Origin: JAGPCK01 sp041675505
Lineage (GTDB): Bacteria; Bacteroidota; Bacteroidia; UKL13-3
Direction: 5' to 3'
Length of the DNA stretch: 64,000 nt
Assembly: GCA_041675505.1 (NCBI GenBank)
Contig: JBAYTR010000015.1
Coordinates: 1-64,000 of the forward strand
Shown here piece by piece: positions 56,230 to 63,893 of this stretch; positions within the stretch are counted from its first letter, which is position 1; every line of letters begins with the position of its first letter. The notes under the pieces are model-generated. The model was given only the letters and a program-made list of their open reading frames with translations. It was not told the DNA's origin and ran no database searches. A program made the position numbers and the translations under genes.

Positions 56230-56703
56230 ATGGAGTTGGACGAAAAAACGAAAGTTAACATACTGTATGTGGACGATGAAGAAAACAATCTTCAGTCGTT
56301 TAAAGCAGCATTCAGAAGGGATTATAATGTTTTTCTGGCTTCGTCAGGCTTTCAGGGGCAGGATGTTTTGAAGCAACACACCATTCACATTATTGTAACC
56401 GATCAACGCATGCCGGGGATGACCGGTGTAGAATTTTTGGAGTCTATTTTAGATGAATACCCTGATGCTATGCGCATTTTGTTAACGGGTTACAGTGATA
56501 TTGATGCCGTGGTGGATGCAGTAAATAAGGGCAAGATTTATCATTACCATCAAAAACCGTGGGATGAAAATCTTTTGAGAACAGTTTTCAAAAACGCCTA
56601 TGCGCATTACCGTTTAGTTGAGGACAATAAAGAGCTTACTCAAAAACTTATTGTGGTCAACAATCAATTGGAGTTTATGCTGCGTCAAAAATTGCTGGAT
56701 TAA
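56230..56703 (+). CDS. response regulator divergent from the ThiF operon
   Basis: A 157-aa protein with one receiver: YVDDEENN (acidic pair), Asp58 in VTDQRMPGMTGVEFL, LTGYSDID and KPWDE. A C-terminal helical tail (residues ~125-157) follows with no DNA-binding or enzymatic domain. The receiver is of the same subtype as that of the hybrid kinase at 51-52 kb. I start at ATG 56230; TTG at 56224 is less likely. It converges with the hydrolase gene at its stop. Probably part of the same relay. Confidence 0.82.
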   Translation: MELDEKTKVNILYVDDEENNLQSFKAAFRRDYNVFLASSGFQGQDVLKQHTIHIIVTDQRMPGMTGVEFLESILDEYPDAMRILLTGYSDIDAVVDAVNKGKIYHYHQKPWDENLLRTVFKNAYAHYRLVEDNKELTQKLIVVNNQLEFMLRQKLLD

Positions 56704-58053
56704 TTAATCCTTTTGATTTACCCATTCGGCTATGTTGTTTATAACGTAGTTCGGAACGTTAGCTCTTATTTCATAGTCCTTGGGTGAGCTTTTCTCAGGG
56801 CTTTCTGTGAATACATGATTCAGATTCGGGTATAAAATAAGTTGCACGTTTCGCCAGATTTTTTTCAATTTGTTTTCCCAAATGTTAAAATCTTTTATTG
56901 TTACCTGATAGTCGCGGGCACCTTGCAGCAGCAGAATTTTTTTATTGAGTTTGCCTGCTGTAGCTACCTGATTGTAGTGCATTAAATCTACCCAGTAAGC
57001 TGTGGGTAAGCCCAGTGGCAACTCATCCGGTGATGCCAAAGCCAGCCGAACACTGTCTTTGAGTATGGCTGTACTTGCTTTGTATTTATTCAACGTTTCT
57101 TCCTCCTCAGTGCTTAAGGTGTCATTCAGCATAAAAATATACTGGAGTTGTTCTTCCACCAAAACTTCCAGCGGGCGGGCATTGGCTGCCATCATAATAA
57201 TACCCTTCACTTTTTTATTGTTTGTGGCTATACGCGGGGCACACATACCGCCCAAGCTGTGGCCAAGTACATAAATTTCTTTTTTGTTAATACCTTTTTG
57301 AATGCTCATCAACTCAACTGCTTCTTTAGCATCATTTATTACTTCTTCATCAAGGTTGAGCAGTTCAATATCATCTACACTTTTACCACCGTATACTTTG
57401 GTGCGTTTATCGTATCGGAAAGTGGCTATTCCCTTTGCGGCTAAACCTAAGGCCAGGTCTTTAAAAAGTTTGGTATTACCCAGTGTTTCATCTTTATCAT
57501 TGGGGCCCGAGCCATGAACCATAATGACAACGGGAACTTCTTTTGCCGCTACCGGAAGGGTTAGAATACCCGGCATTTTATATTTACCGTTGACTAAGGT
57601 GAGTTTGATTTCCGAATAATTTTTTACGTCAGGAGCATAAGAGGGCCATATATAATCAGCCTTGGGTCTGGATGGAATAATCCGAATCATGTTCACATAC
57701 CCGCTGCTGTCATACGTTAACATCAGCTCGTATGCAGCTTTTCTATACCTGCACAGTTGAAAATAGGTGATGTTATCCTGAAACAATTCAACTTCTGGTG
57801 AACCAATCGAATCAAGTTCGCCACTTTCGCGTTCTATATTGCTCCATATAAGTCCTAAACGCTTAGCACTTAATGCGTCTTTCGTTTCCTCATTAAAGGC
57901 GGAGTAAACAGAGTCGAACTGATGCAGCAGAAGGTACTGCAGGATACGGGCACTCTTCATTTCCTGTTGCGCAAAACCAGCACGAGTGAGCAACAAAATG
58001 AAAATTACAGTTATGCTTAAACGGATTTTTCTTTTTTGTGTTAATGGTTTCAT
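56704..58053 (-). CDS. alpha/beta hydrolase with N-terminal DUF3887-like domain
   Basis: This 449-aa protein has a signal peptide (to GFAQQ), an N-terminal ~110-residue region of DUF3887 type (LLHQFDSVYSAFNEETKDALSAKRLGLIW) and a C-terminal alpha/beta hydrolase. The nucleophile elbow is GHSLGGM; Asp in QGARDYQV and His in NLNHVF complete the triad. It is probably a periplasmic esterase or acyl hydrolase. It is divergent from the barrel gene with 18 bases between start codons. Confidence 0.82.
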   Translation of the reverse strand: MKPLTQKRKIRLSITVIFILLLTRAGFAQQEMKSARILQYLLLHQFDSVYSAFNEETKDALSAKRLGLIWSNIERESGELDSIGSPEVELFQDNITYFQLCRYRKAAYELMLTYDSSGYVNMIRIIPSRPKADYIWPSYAPDVKNYSEIKLTLVNGKYKMPGILTLPVAAKEVPVVIMVHGSGPNDKDETLGNTKLFKDLALGLAAKGIATFRYDKRTKVYGGKSVDDIELLNLDEEVINDAKEAVELMSIQKGINKKEIYVLGHSLGGMCAPRIATNNKKVKGIIMMAANARPLEVLVEEQLQYIFMLNDTLSTEEEETLNKYKASTAILKDSVRLALASPDELPLGLPTAYWVDLMHYNQVATAGKLNKKILLLQGARDYQVTIKDFNIWENKLKKIWRNVQLILYPNLNHVFTESPEKSSPKDYEIRANVPNYVINNIAEWVNQKD

Positions 58054-58068
58054 ATCTTCGCGAAGTTA
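58053..58068. promoter_or_regulatory. back-to-back -7-like boxes in an 18-base divergent gap
   Basis: TATCTTCG (58053-58060, plus) abuts TAACTTCG on the minus strand (58061-58068), forming the palindrome CTTCGCGAAG at 58056-58065. Each differs from TAnnTTTG at one base. Start codons of both genes are within 11-15 bases. Confidence 0.3.
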
Positions 58069-58071
58069 GTC

Positions 58072-59007
58072 ATGAAAAAGAACCTTTACCTTACCTTCTT
58101 CCTGTTAATTTCGGGGTTGTGCAGTTTTGCTCAGGATTCGCTTATTGAGTGGGATCCGGCCGGTACGCGATTCAGCATGCAGTTGTTACCGTATTACATT
58201 GAAACCAACGGAGCCAATCAGGTGAATTTTGGTATGGGTGCTAAAGCAGATTATTATTTTCCCAAAGTATTGTCGTTACATGCAGGATTTAAGCAGGCCC
58301 TTTACGATTTGAATAACTACAATGCCAACGTTAAAGGATTTAAGACCTCTGAAAATACCACCAACCTTTTTCAGCAGTTTGATTTTGGTGCGGGATTGTA
58401 TTTTAATATTGACGGGAATACAAATGCCAGAGTTTATGCCTGGCCCGGTACGGCTTACGTTGATCCGGTTGAAAAGGACACCCTGTACGACTATACCAAA
58501 GAAAAGTTACCCTGCAGAACCATGATAGGTTTGCGCGGAGGTTTTTACCAATGGAGACAATCTGTAGATGCAATCAGCGCATCAAAGGGCACATTGGTTG
58601 CTAAGGACGGTTACGAGTTTAATGACTCTATGGATCTTTACACTAACATCACTTCAAGCGGTTACTATGCCGGCATTTCCCTTTCCAAATTGGTAGATGT
58701 TTTTTATTATTCAGCTGAAGGCGAGCAAAAGAATGTATCTTTTATACGTAATCTGTACCTCGATATACTCTATGCACCCACTATCACCATTGATAACATT
58801 GTATTGAACGGTGTGTCGCATGATATTACCGGAGTTGGTGGTTTGAGCAAGAAAAATATGGGTGGCAGAATTGTATACGAAAAAACAGGCACCCGCGATT
58901 TTCCCAAGCTGAATTTCTCTTACCGCGTAGAAGCGGGTATCCGTCCGGGGCTGGCTGATAAAGGTTTTTACATTATGCAAACCATAGGATTGGGTTTTGC
59001 CCGTTAA
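58072..59007 (+). CDS. putative outer-membrane protein of unknown function
   Basis: A 311-aa protein with a signal peptide (ending near CSFAQD) and many amphipathic strands (FSMQLLPYYIETNGANQ, FGMGAKADYYFPK, FDFGAGLYFNID, YYAGISLSKLVDVFYY, LNFSYRVEAGIRPG). It ends in FYIMQTIGLGFAR, consistent with an outer-membrane barrel though the final residue is Arg. No family name can be given. A -7 box for the next gene lies 10 bases after its stop. Confidence 0.6.
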   Translation: MKKNLYLTFFLLISGLCSFAQDSLIEWDPAGTRFSMQLLPYYIETNGANQVNFGMGAKADYYFPKVLSLHAGFKQALYDLNNYNANVKGFKTSENTTNLFQQFDFGAGLYFNIDGNTNARVYAWPGTAYVDPVEKDTLYDYTKEKLPCRTMIGLRGGFYQWRQSVDAISASKGTLVAKDGYEFNDSMDLYTNITSSGYYAGISLSKLVDVFYYSAEGEQKNVSFIRNLYLDILYAPTITIDNIVLNGVSHDITGVGGLSKKNMGGRIVYEKTGTRDFPKLNFSYRVEAGIRPGLADKGFYIMQTIGLGFAR

Positions 59008-59016
59008 TATTTTCCT

Positions 59017-59024
59017 TACCTTTG
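59017..59024 (+). promoter_or_regulatory. candidate -7 box (TACCTTTG)
   Basis: Perfect TAnnTTTG match ending 8 bases before ATG 59032. Confidence 0.5.
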
Positions 59025-59031
59025 TGCACTT

Positions 59032-59568
59032 ATGGTAGTTACCCGCCTTCGTAATATTTTTATTGGCATCGGATTATTGATGCTGGCCGTTTTTCTGCTT
59101 TCACTTTTTTTTGAGCGCACTTATTTGGTTAAACGCGAAGTGACCATATCAGTAGCACCCGCAAAGGTTTTCCCGCTCATAAATACACCGGCTTTGTGGG
59201 ACGAATGGATGAGTTGGGGTGCGCCCGACAGTTCTTATACATATATTTTTATGGGGCCTCCTTCCGGCCGCTTTGCCAAAAAAATTATGAAAGGTCCGCA
59301 GGTAGATATAGTTTTCAAAATCATACAAAGTCGTAAGGATACAGCTATTCGTTATGAAATTTCTACAGCTGATGTGGAGTTTACCACTGACGGGGACATT
59401 CTGCTTTCTCCGGTTCCCAATGGCACCTTGGTGAGTTGGATTGACTCAGGTGATGTGGGCTACAATGTTTTTGCCCGCTTTAGTCTGAAGGGTATTCAGC
59501 AACGCATAGGTGATGATATGGACCAGAGTTTGTTGCGGCTCAAAAACGTGGCTGAGCAAGCCCGCTGA
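59032..59568 (+). CDS. membrane-anchored SRPBCC (START-like) domain protein
   Basis: The 178-aa protein has one N-terminal TM helix (~residues 8-27) and an SRPBCC/polyketide-cyclase-like domain: VTISVAPAKVFPLINTPALWDEWMSW is the typical start, then alternating strands and a final long helix (FARFSLKGIQQRIGDDMDQSLLRLKNVAEQ). Such domains bind hydrophobic ligands. No specific role can be given. purH follows after 76 bases. Confidence 0.72.
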   Translation: MVVTRLRNIFIGIGLLMLAVFLLSLFFERTYLVKREVTISVAPAKVFPLINTPALWDEWMSWGAPDSSYTYIFMGPPSGRFAKKIMKGPQVDIVFKIIQSRKDTAIRYEISTADVEFTTDGDILLSPVPNGTLVSWIDSGDVGYNVFARFSLKGIQQRIGDDMDQSLLRLKNVAEQAR

Positions 59569-59617
59569 TAATCGTAAAAATTCTGACTTTTTTCGTTTCC
59601 CTTTCTGTGTAAAGGGT

Positions 59618-59625
59618 TAGTTTTG
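59618..59625 (+). promoter_or_regulatory. candidate -7 box (TAGTTTTG)
   Basis: TAnnTTTG match 19 bases upstream of the purH ATG at 59645. Confidence 0.45.
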
Positions 59626-59644
59626 CCGCTTATTTCAACAGAGT

Positions 59645-61168
59645 ATGAGCGAGACTAAAAAAATTACCAACGCCTTAATTTCAGTTTTCTATAAAGATGG
59701 TTTAGAGCCTGTTGTGAAAGAGTTGCACCGTTTGGGTGTTACAATTTATTCTACCGGAGGAACACAGGAGTTTATAGAGAAGTTGGGTATTCCGGTAATT
59801 GCCGTAGAGTCTCTTACAGGATATCCTTCTATTTTGGGCGGAAGAGTAAAAACATTGCACCCTAAAGTTTTTGGTGGTATTCTGGCCCGAAGAGAAAATG
59901 CTTCTGATATTTCAGAGGCTGCTCAGTTTGAAATTCCAATGCTTGATTTGGTGATTGTTGATTTATATCCGTTTGAGGAGACAGTAAAGTCAACCACAGA
60001 TGAAAGCGCTATCATTGAGAAAATTGACATTGGCGGAGTATCACTCATTCGTGCCACTGCAAAAAATCACCGCGACACCATTATTGTTGCGCACAAAAAT
60101 GACTACGCATTTTTGCTCAACCTGCTGCAAACTAAAAACGGCAGTAGCATGGATGACAGGAGAGAATTGGCCCGCAGAGCATTTAACGTTACGTCACACT
60201 ACGATACACATATTTTCAACTACTTTAACGGAAACCGCACCGACAGTTTTAAAGAAAGCATACTCACGGGTACTACTTTGCGGTACGGTGAAAACCCGCA
60301 CCAGAAAGGAGTTTTTTACGGAGATTTAAGTGAAGTGTTTGACCAGCTGCACGGCAAAGAGTTGTCGTACAACAACCTGGTTGATGCGGAAGCGGCACTA
60401 CAGCTTTCGGCTGAATTCACCCAACCCGCCTTTGCCATTATCAAACATACCAACCCCTGTGGTGTAGCAGAGCGCGATACCTTGTTGCAAGCCTGGAATG
60501 ATGCATTAGCCGGTGATCCGGTTTCAGCATTTGGCGGTGTGATTGCCTCTAATCGGGTTATTGATGAGGCCACCGCAAAGGCAATGGACAGCCTATTTTT
60601 TGAACTACTCATTGCCCCGGGTTATGATGCCGCAGCTTTAGAAATACTGAAATCAAAAAAGAACCGCGTTTTGCTGGTACAGAAAAAAACTGATTTTGGT
60701 AAGATGCAGTTTAAATCCTTGCTTAACGGTGTGCTGGCACAGGACAAAGACAGCATGCAGGAAAAAGCAGGTGATTTAGTTTGTAAGACCCAAACACAAC
60801 CTACCTCATCAGCACAGGTTGACGATTTGCTCTTTGCCGCTAAGCTGGTGAAGAATGCAAAATCCAACACCATTGTACTGGCCAAAAACAATCAGTTAAT
60901 CGGCATAGGTTGCGGACATACTTCCCGAATTGACGCATTACACCATGCTATAAAAAAAGCGGCTGAATTCGGGTTTGATTTGAACGGTGCTGTAATGGCT
61001 TCGGATGCGTTTTTCCCTTTCCCTGATTGTGTGGAAGTAGCGCATAAGGCAGGGATTAAAGCAGTGATTCAACCCGGTGGTTCTATCAAAGATCAGTTGA
61101 GTATTGATTACTGCAATGCACACGGTTTAGCTATGGTATTCACCGGCATTCGTCATTTCAAACACTAA
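59645..61168 (+). CDS. purH: bifunctional AICAR transformylase/IMP cyclohydrolase
   Basis: This 507-aa enzyme performs the last two steps of purine synthesis. The N-terminal cyclohydrolase (~1-195: STGGTQEFIEKLG, VKTLHPKVFGGIL) and the C-terminal transformylase with the catalytic KHTNPCGVA Lys-His pair and SDAFFPFPD are present. Length matches PurH family (~510). Converges with the winged-helix gene 7 bases on. Confidence 0.95.
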   Translation: MSETKKITNALISVFYKDGLEPVVKELHRLGVTIYSTGGTQEFIEKLGIPVIAVESLTGYPSILGGRVKTLHPKVFGGILARRENASDISEAAQFEIPMLDLVIVDLYPFEETVKSTTDESAIIEKIDIGGVSLIRATAKNHRDTIIVAHKNDYAFLLNLLQTKNGSSMDDRRELARRAFNVTSHYDTHIFNYFNGNRTDSFKESILTGTTLRYGENPHQKGVFYGDLSEVFDQLHGKELSYNNLVDAEAALQLSAEFTQPAFAIIKHTNPCGVAERDTLLQAWNDALAGDPVSAFGGVIASNRVIDEATAKAMDSLFFELLIAPGYDAAALEILKSKKNRVLLVQKKTDFGKMQFKSLLNGVLAQDKDSMQEKAGDLVCKTQTQPTSSAQVDDLLFAAKLVKNAKSNTIVLAKNNQLIGIGCGHTSRIDALHHAIKKAAEFGFDLNGAVMASDAFFPFPDCVEVAHKAGIKAVIQPGGSIKDQLSIDYCNAHGLAMVFTGIRHFKH

Positions 61169-61175
61169 TTCATAG

Positions 61176-61469
61176 TTAAGAATTATCTGTATTCAGATAA
61201 CTTTTTAGTGCTTTCACATAGTTCTCAAAAGCAGTTATGCCTTTGGGTGTTATTTTACATGTAGTAAGCGGATACTTCCCTTTAAATCCTTTTGTTACTT
61301 CAATGTAGCCGGCCTGTTGCAGTTTTTCAATCTGCACACTCAGGTTGCCTGCTGTGGCCGCAGTTTTTTCTTTAAGGTAGCCAAACTCAGCCTCTTTAAC
61401 AGCAATGAGTAGTGATACAATGGCCAGCCTGAGTTGCGAGTGAAGAAGCGGATCGAGGTCTTTAAACAT
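61176..61469 (-). CDS. winged-helix transcriptional regulator
   Basis: A 97-aa winged-helix protein (HTH_34/MarR-like): LHSQLRLAIVSLLIAVKEAEFGYLKEKTAATAGNLSVQIEKLQQAGYIEV covers helices H1-H3 and recognition helix; then the wing with KGKYPLTTCKITPKG. It overlaps the upstream membrane protein gene by 8 bases, as commonly paired in Bacteroidota. Presumably it represses its own operon; ligand unknown. Confidence 0.82.
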   Translation of the reverse strand: MFKDLDPLLHSQLRLAIVSLLIAVKEAEFGYLKEKTAATAGNLSVQIEKLQQAGYIEVTKGFKGKYPLTTCKITPKGITAFENYVKALKSYLNTDNS

Positions 61470-62091
61470 GCTTGGCTAGTCTGTTATTTAATAAATGGCC
61501 GGGAATAATGAAGCCTCCCATAACCCCGATGGCAATGAGTAACAGATGTACTTCTGTACCCCTTCCCAATGCCTGTGCTATAAACGACTCTGGTAATTGT
61601 TTGGCTATTTCGGGATAGATAAAACCAATCAGCGCACAAGTCCAGTTGAGTATTCCACCCCATTTCAAGGGCTTGAATTTTAATAACCCGCCAGATACAA
61701 ATAACCAAATCGCATACACCACCATAATGGTGGGATAGAAAGCTTTCCATTGCGCTCCTACAGGCATTGCAAAACAGATTACAAACATGGAAATACTGAA
61801 TGCTTTTATCACCTCGTTCATGCTTTCTGATACATACGTTTTTACCTCTACTTCTTTTTTCTTTTCACGCATGCCGTATATCATGGTTACTATACCGCCC
61901 AATGGCATCAGTATCATCCAGGGTAATCCGTGTATTTCAAATGTTGTAAAACCAATGATATATAAATCGGCAAGCGCAGCAATAAATACCAACCAGCCCC
62001 AGAAATAATAATAAAAACCGTTGTCTCTTATTTCTTCTTTTGTTTTGCTGATCATTTCTTCAATCAGCAGGATAGCGTCTTTTTCATTCAT
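61462..62091 (-). CDS. membrane protein of unknown function, partner of the winged-helix regulator
   Basis: The 209-aa product has a short soluble N-terminus (MNEKDAILLIEEMISKTKEEIRDN) and about six TM helices (YYFWGWLVFIAALADLYIIG, PWMILMPLGGIVTMIYG, FSISMFVICFAMPVG, TIMVVYAIWLFVSGGLL, WTCALIGFIY, LLLIAIGVMGGFII). No catalytic motif is seen. The 8-base overlap with the regulator shows they are translated together; the membrane protein may sense or be regulated. Confidence 0.68.
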   Translation of the reverse strand: MNEKDAILLIEEMISKTKEEIRDNGFYYYFWGWLVFIAALADLYIIGFTTFEIHGLPWMILMPLGGIVTMIYGMREKKKEVEVKTYVSESMNEVIKAFSISMFVICFAMPVGAQWKAFYPTIMVVYAIWLFVSGGLLKFKPLKWGGILNWTCALIGFIYPEIAKQLPESFIAQALGRGTEVHLLLIAIGVMGGFIIPGHLLNNRLAKHV

Positions 62092-62105
62092 AACATTAAA
62101 AGTTT

Positions 62106-62140
62106 TGCAACGGATTTTGCTTTAGACAAAATCCGTTGCA
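62106..62140 (-). terminator. perfect 14-bp hairpin after the T9SS-sorted gene
   Basis: 62106-62119 pairs perfectly with 62127-62140 (seven-base loop) between the end of the gene at 62145 and the start at 62091. In minus direction the tail is only weakly T-rich (AAACTTTTAATG). It could end the upstream transcript or cap the start of the membrane protein mRNA. Confidence 0.5.
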
Positions 62141-62144
62141 GGTT

Positions 62145-63059
62145 TTATTTCTTAATTACAATTCTGTGTTTTGTGGTACTTTTATCTGCATGGTGAAGCA
62201 CTACAATATACACACCTTCTTTTAATCCTTCACAGTCAACATTTATTTCTGATGTTTCTGCTTTTACACTTTTCACTACTTCTGCCTTCACATTGTATAG
62301 CTCTATCAGGTCCACCGTTTTTTCAGCATAAATGTTAAAACTTTCTTTTGCAGGGTTAGGGTAGATCTTAATTAGTTGTGCTGCATTTATGTGTTTTACT
62401 GAGGTGTGTTGGTAACTGAAGCTGATGTCGTCCAGGTATAGTTTACTTCCTACTACGGGGTCAAAACCGTTTATGCTGGAGGAGAATAATACAGCTAAAG
62501 AATCAGGAGTGTAATTGCTGCGGTAGTTAATAGTTACTTCTGCCTGCACATATTGACTGATGGTTTGATGGTTTTCCCAGTCAGCATAGCCTACAGTATC
62601 TCTTTGTAAAGTTGTAGTGTTCCATCGGGTCAGGAGTAAGGTCATGGCGTTTGTGTCTCCGGTCATGGGGTTGGCTTTGAAGAAAAATTTCAACGACACC
62701 GGCCGCGAACTGAACGGGATAAGGTTACGCTCCATTACTGGTTCCCATTGTTCAGTCAGAATAAGGTTGGTGGTCAATAAACCGGGAGTGTTGGACATGG
62801 TACCCGATTTGGTTTCGAGCAATACTGCTGATGTGCCGCTGTGAGCATCTCCAGTTTTAAGTGTGGTTTGCGGGTAACTGACCAGTGACAGTATGTTCAG
62901 CGAGAACCAACCCTGCGGCTCCTGGAAGGTGATGCCGTTACTTGTTTTCTGTAGCCAGTTTTCCAGTCCACCATTGATGGGTTGTTCCTGCGCTTGTGCA
63001 CCCAGCCACAACCCGGTTGTGACCATTAGTGCGAATAATTTTGTACGTTTATTAGACAT
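62145..63059 (-). CDS. secreted protein with T9SS type A sorting domain
   Basis: The 304-aa product has a signal peptide (ending near LGAQAQEQ), a ~200-residue beta-sandwich body (INGGLENWLQ...GWFSLNILSLV, LKFFFKANPMTGDTNAMTLLLTRWN, KLYLDDISFSY) similar to PCMD/carbohydrate-binding-like jelly rolls, and a C-terminal sorting domain (IYPNPAKESFNIYAEKTVDLIELYN...EGVYIVVLHHADKSTTKHRIVIKK). It is exported via the type IX system. Function unknown. A 143-base AT-rich gap follows upstream. Confidence 0.78.
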   Translation of the reverse strand: MSNKRTKLFALMVTTGLWLGAQAQEQPINGGLENWLQKTSNGITFQEPQGWFSLNILSLVSYPQTTLKTGDAHSGTSAVLLETKSGTMSNTPGLLTTNLILTEQWEPVMERNLIPFSSRPVSLKFFFKANPMTGDTNAMTLLLTRWNTTTLQRDTVGYADWENHQTISQYVQAEVTINYRSNYTPDSLAVLFSSSINGFDPVVGSKLYLDDISFSYQHTSVKHINAAQLIKIYPNPAKESFNIYAEKTVDLIELYNVKAEVVKSVKAETSEINVDCEGLKEGVYIVVLHHADKSTTKHRIVIKK

Positions 63060-63184
63060 GGATTTGAAACATTTGATTTGCGATACAAATGTAAAGTAGT
63101 TTATATTATAAACTGAAATTTATTTTCAAAGTTTAGTATTAAAGTACTGAAAATAAGTCTGATAAATGGTAATTATATACTTGA

Positions 63185-63204
63185 CAGACCCATAATTGAG
63201 GGTC
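63185..63204 (-). terminator. weak hairpin after the sigma-4/alpha-CTD gene
   Basis: GACCC and GGGTC form a short stem near the stop codon, with no clear T-tract; it is a weak terminator at best. The surrounding 63060-63202 is AT-rich with a 17-base palindrome at 63098-63114 and no gene I can see. Confidence 0.3.
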
Positions 63205-63742
63205 AGAACTTTACACCGTAAGCGGCAAGTTCTCTTCTTATGTCCTTAATTACCCCAAAATACACACCTTGAATTTTAAGCAGGTCTTTGGGTTTTATGG
63301 TTAGCAGGTCGGCAACGGTTTCAAACTTTAGGAACTTCATAACCTTCATGGTGCGTACGGTTATGTCTAAGTCCTCTAACCGTAGTTTTAAAACAGATTG
63401 TAGGTGTTCAGATGGTTCAGGCTTTTTGTGGAGTTTAGCAAGTTGCTGGGTTAGGTTATAGTTTACCTCTTTAAGTGTTTCATAGTGTTTATATTTCTCA
63501 AAGAAGTACTCTATTGAGGATATTATGTGCATTAAAGAGGTCTTGTATATCTGTTCTACGCGCTGTGTCGTTATTCCTATGTCTTTCGCTACTGCATCGT
63601 ATGTATGTCTGAATAATAGTATCCGTTTTAAAACTTCACCGTTACGCTCGTCAATATTGAACAGGTTCAAACGCTCATCAAGAGTAATGAGGTTCATTAA
63701 AAGGACTTGGTCAGACTTATGTAGGAATTTCAGGTCAGTCAC
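63203..63742 (-). CDS. DNA-binding protein: sigma-4-like HTH plus RNA polymerase alpha-CTD-like domain
   Basis: This 179-aa protein appears to join two modules. Residues ~38-75 (RILLFRHTYDAVAKDIGITTQRVEQIYKTSLMHI) look like a sigma-70 region 4-type helix-turn-helix. Residues ~125-179 (LRLEDLDITVRTMKVMKFLKFETVADLLTIKPKDLLKIQGVYFGVIKDIRREL) match the helix-hairpin-helix alpha-CTD pattern. The start seems to be GTG at 63742, overlapping the preceding small ORF's stop. It might recruit RNA polymerase or act in mobile-element regulation. No homologous domain arrangement can be confirmed here. Confidence 0.6.
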   Translation of the reverse strand: MTDLKFLHKSDQVLLMNLITLDERLNLFNIDERNGEVLKRILLFRHTYDAVAKDIGITTQRVEQIYKTSLMHIISSIEYFFEKYKHYETLKEVNYNLTQQLAKLHKKPEPSEHLQSVLKLRLEDLDITVRTMKVMKFLKFETVADLLTIKPKDLLKIQGVYFGVIKDIRRELAAYGVKF

Positions 63743-63743
63743 A

Positions 63744-63881
63744 TTAGTGCTTTTTTAGTGGCATGGGTTTAACCCTTACAATGCGTTGTATTACCTCTCC
63801 AAAGCTGGGTTTTTGCTCTTGCTCTGTATCGGGTTTCTTTTTTTCGCCTGACTTGGGTTTTGGAACTATTTTTTTTGACAT
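63744..63881 (-). CDS. small basic protein upstream of the sigma-4/alpha-CTD gene
   Basis: A 45-residue ORF starting with ATG 63881 is Lys/Pro-rich (MSKKIVPKPKSGEKKKPD, then PSFGEVIQRIVRVKPMPLKKH). Its stop TAA sits two bases from the GTG of the next gene, giving TAATGTG, a common translational-coupling arrangement. A TAnnTTTG-type box lies 4 bases upstream. It is unusually charged and possibly disordered. Function is unknown. Confidence 0.5.
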   Translation of the reverse strand: MSKKIVPKPKSGEKKKPDTEQEQKPSFGEVIQRIVRVKPMPLKKH

Positions 63882-63885
63882 AATA

Positions 63886-63893
63886 CAAAGTTA
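63886..63893 (-). promoter_or_regulatory. candidate -7 box (TAACTTTG, minus strand)
   Basis: TAnnTTTG on the minus strand ends 4 bases before the ATG of the small basic ORF (63881). The region above it (63894-64000) is AT-rich and shows no other gene I can identify. Confidence 0.5.

Noticed and set aside
63098..63114. 17-base palindrome as an attachment or operator site
   Set aside because: It is made only of A/T plus one G and C pair in an AT-rich gap; such palindromes are expected by chance there.
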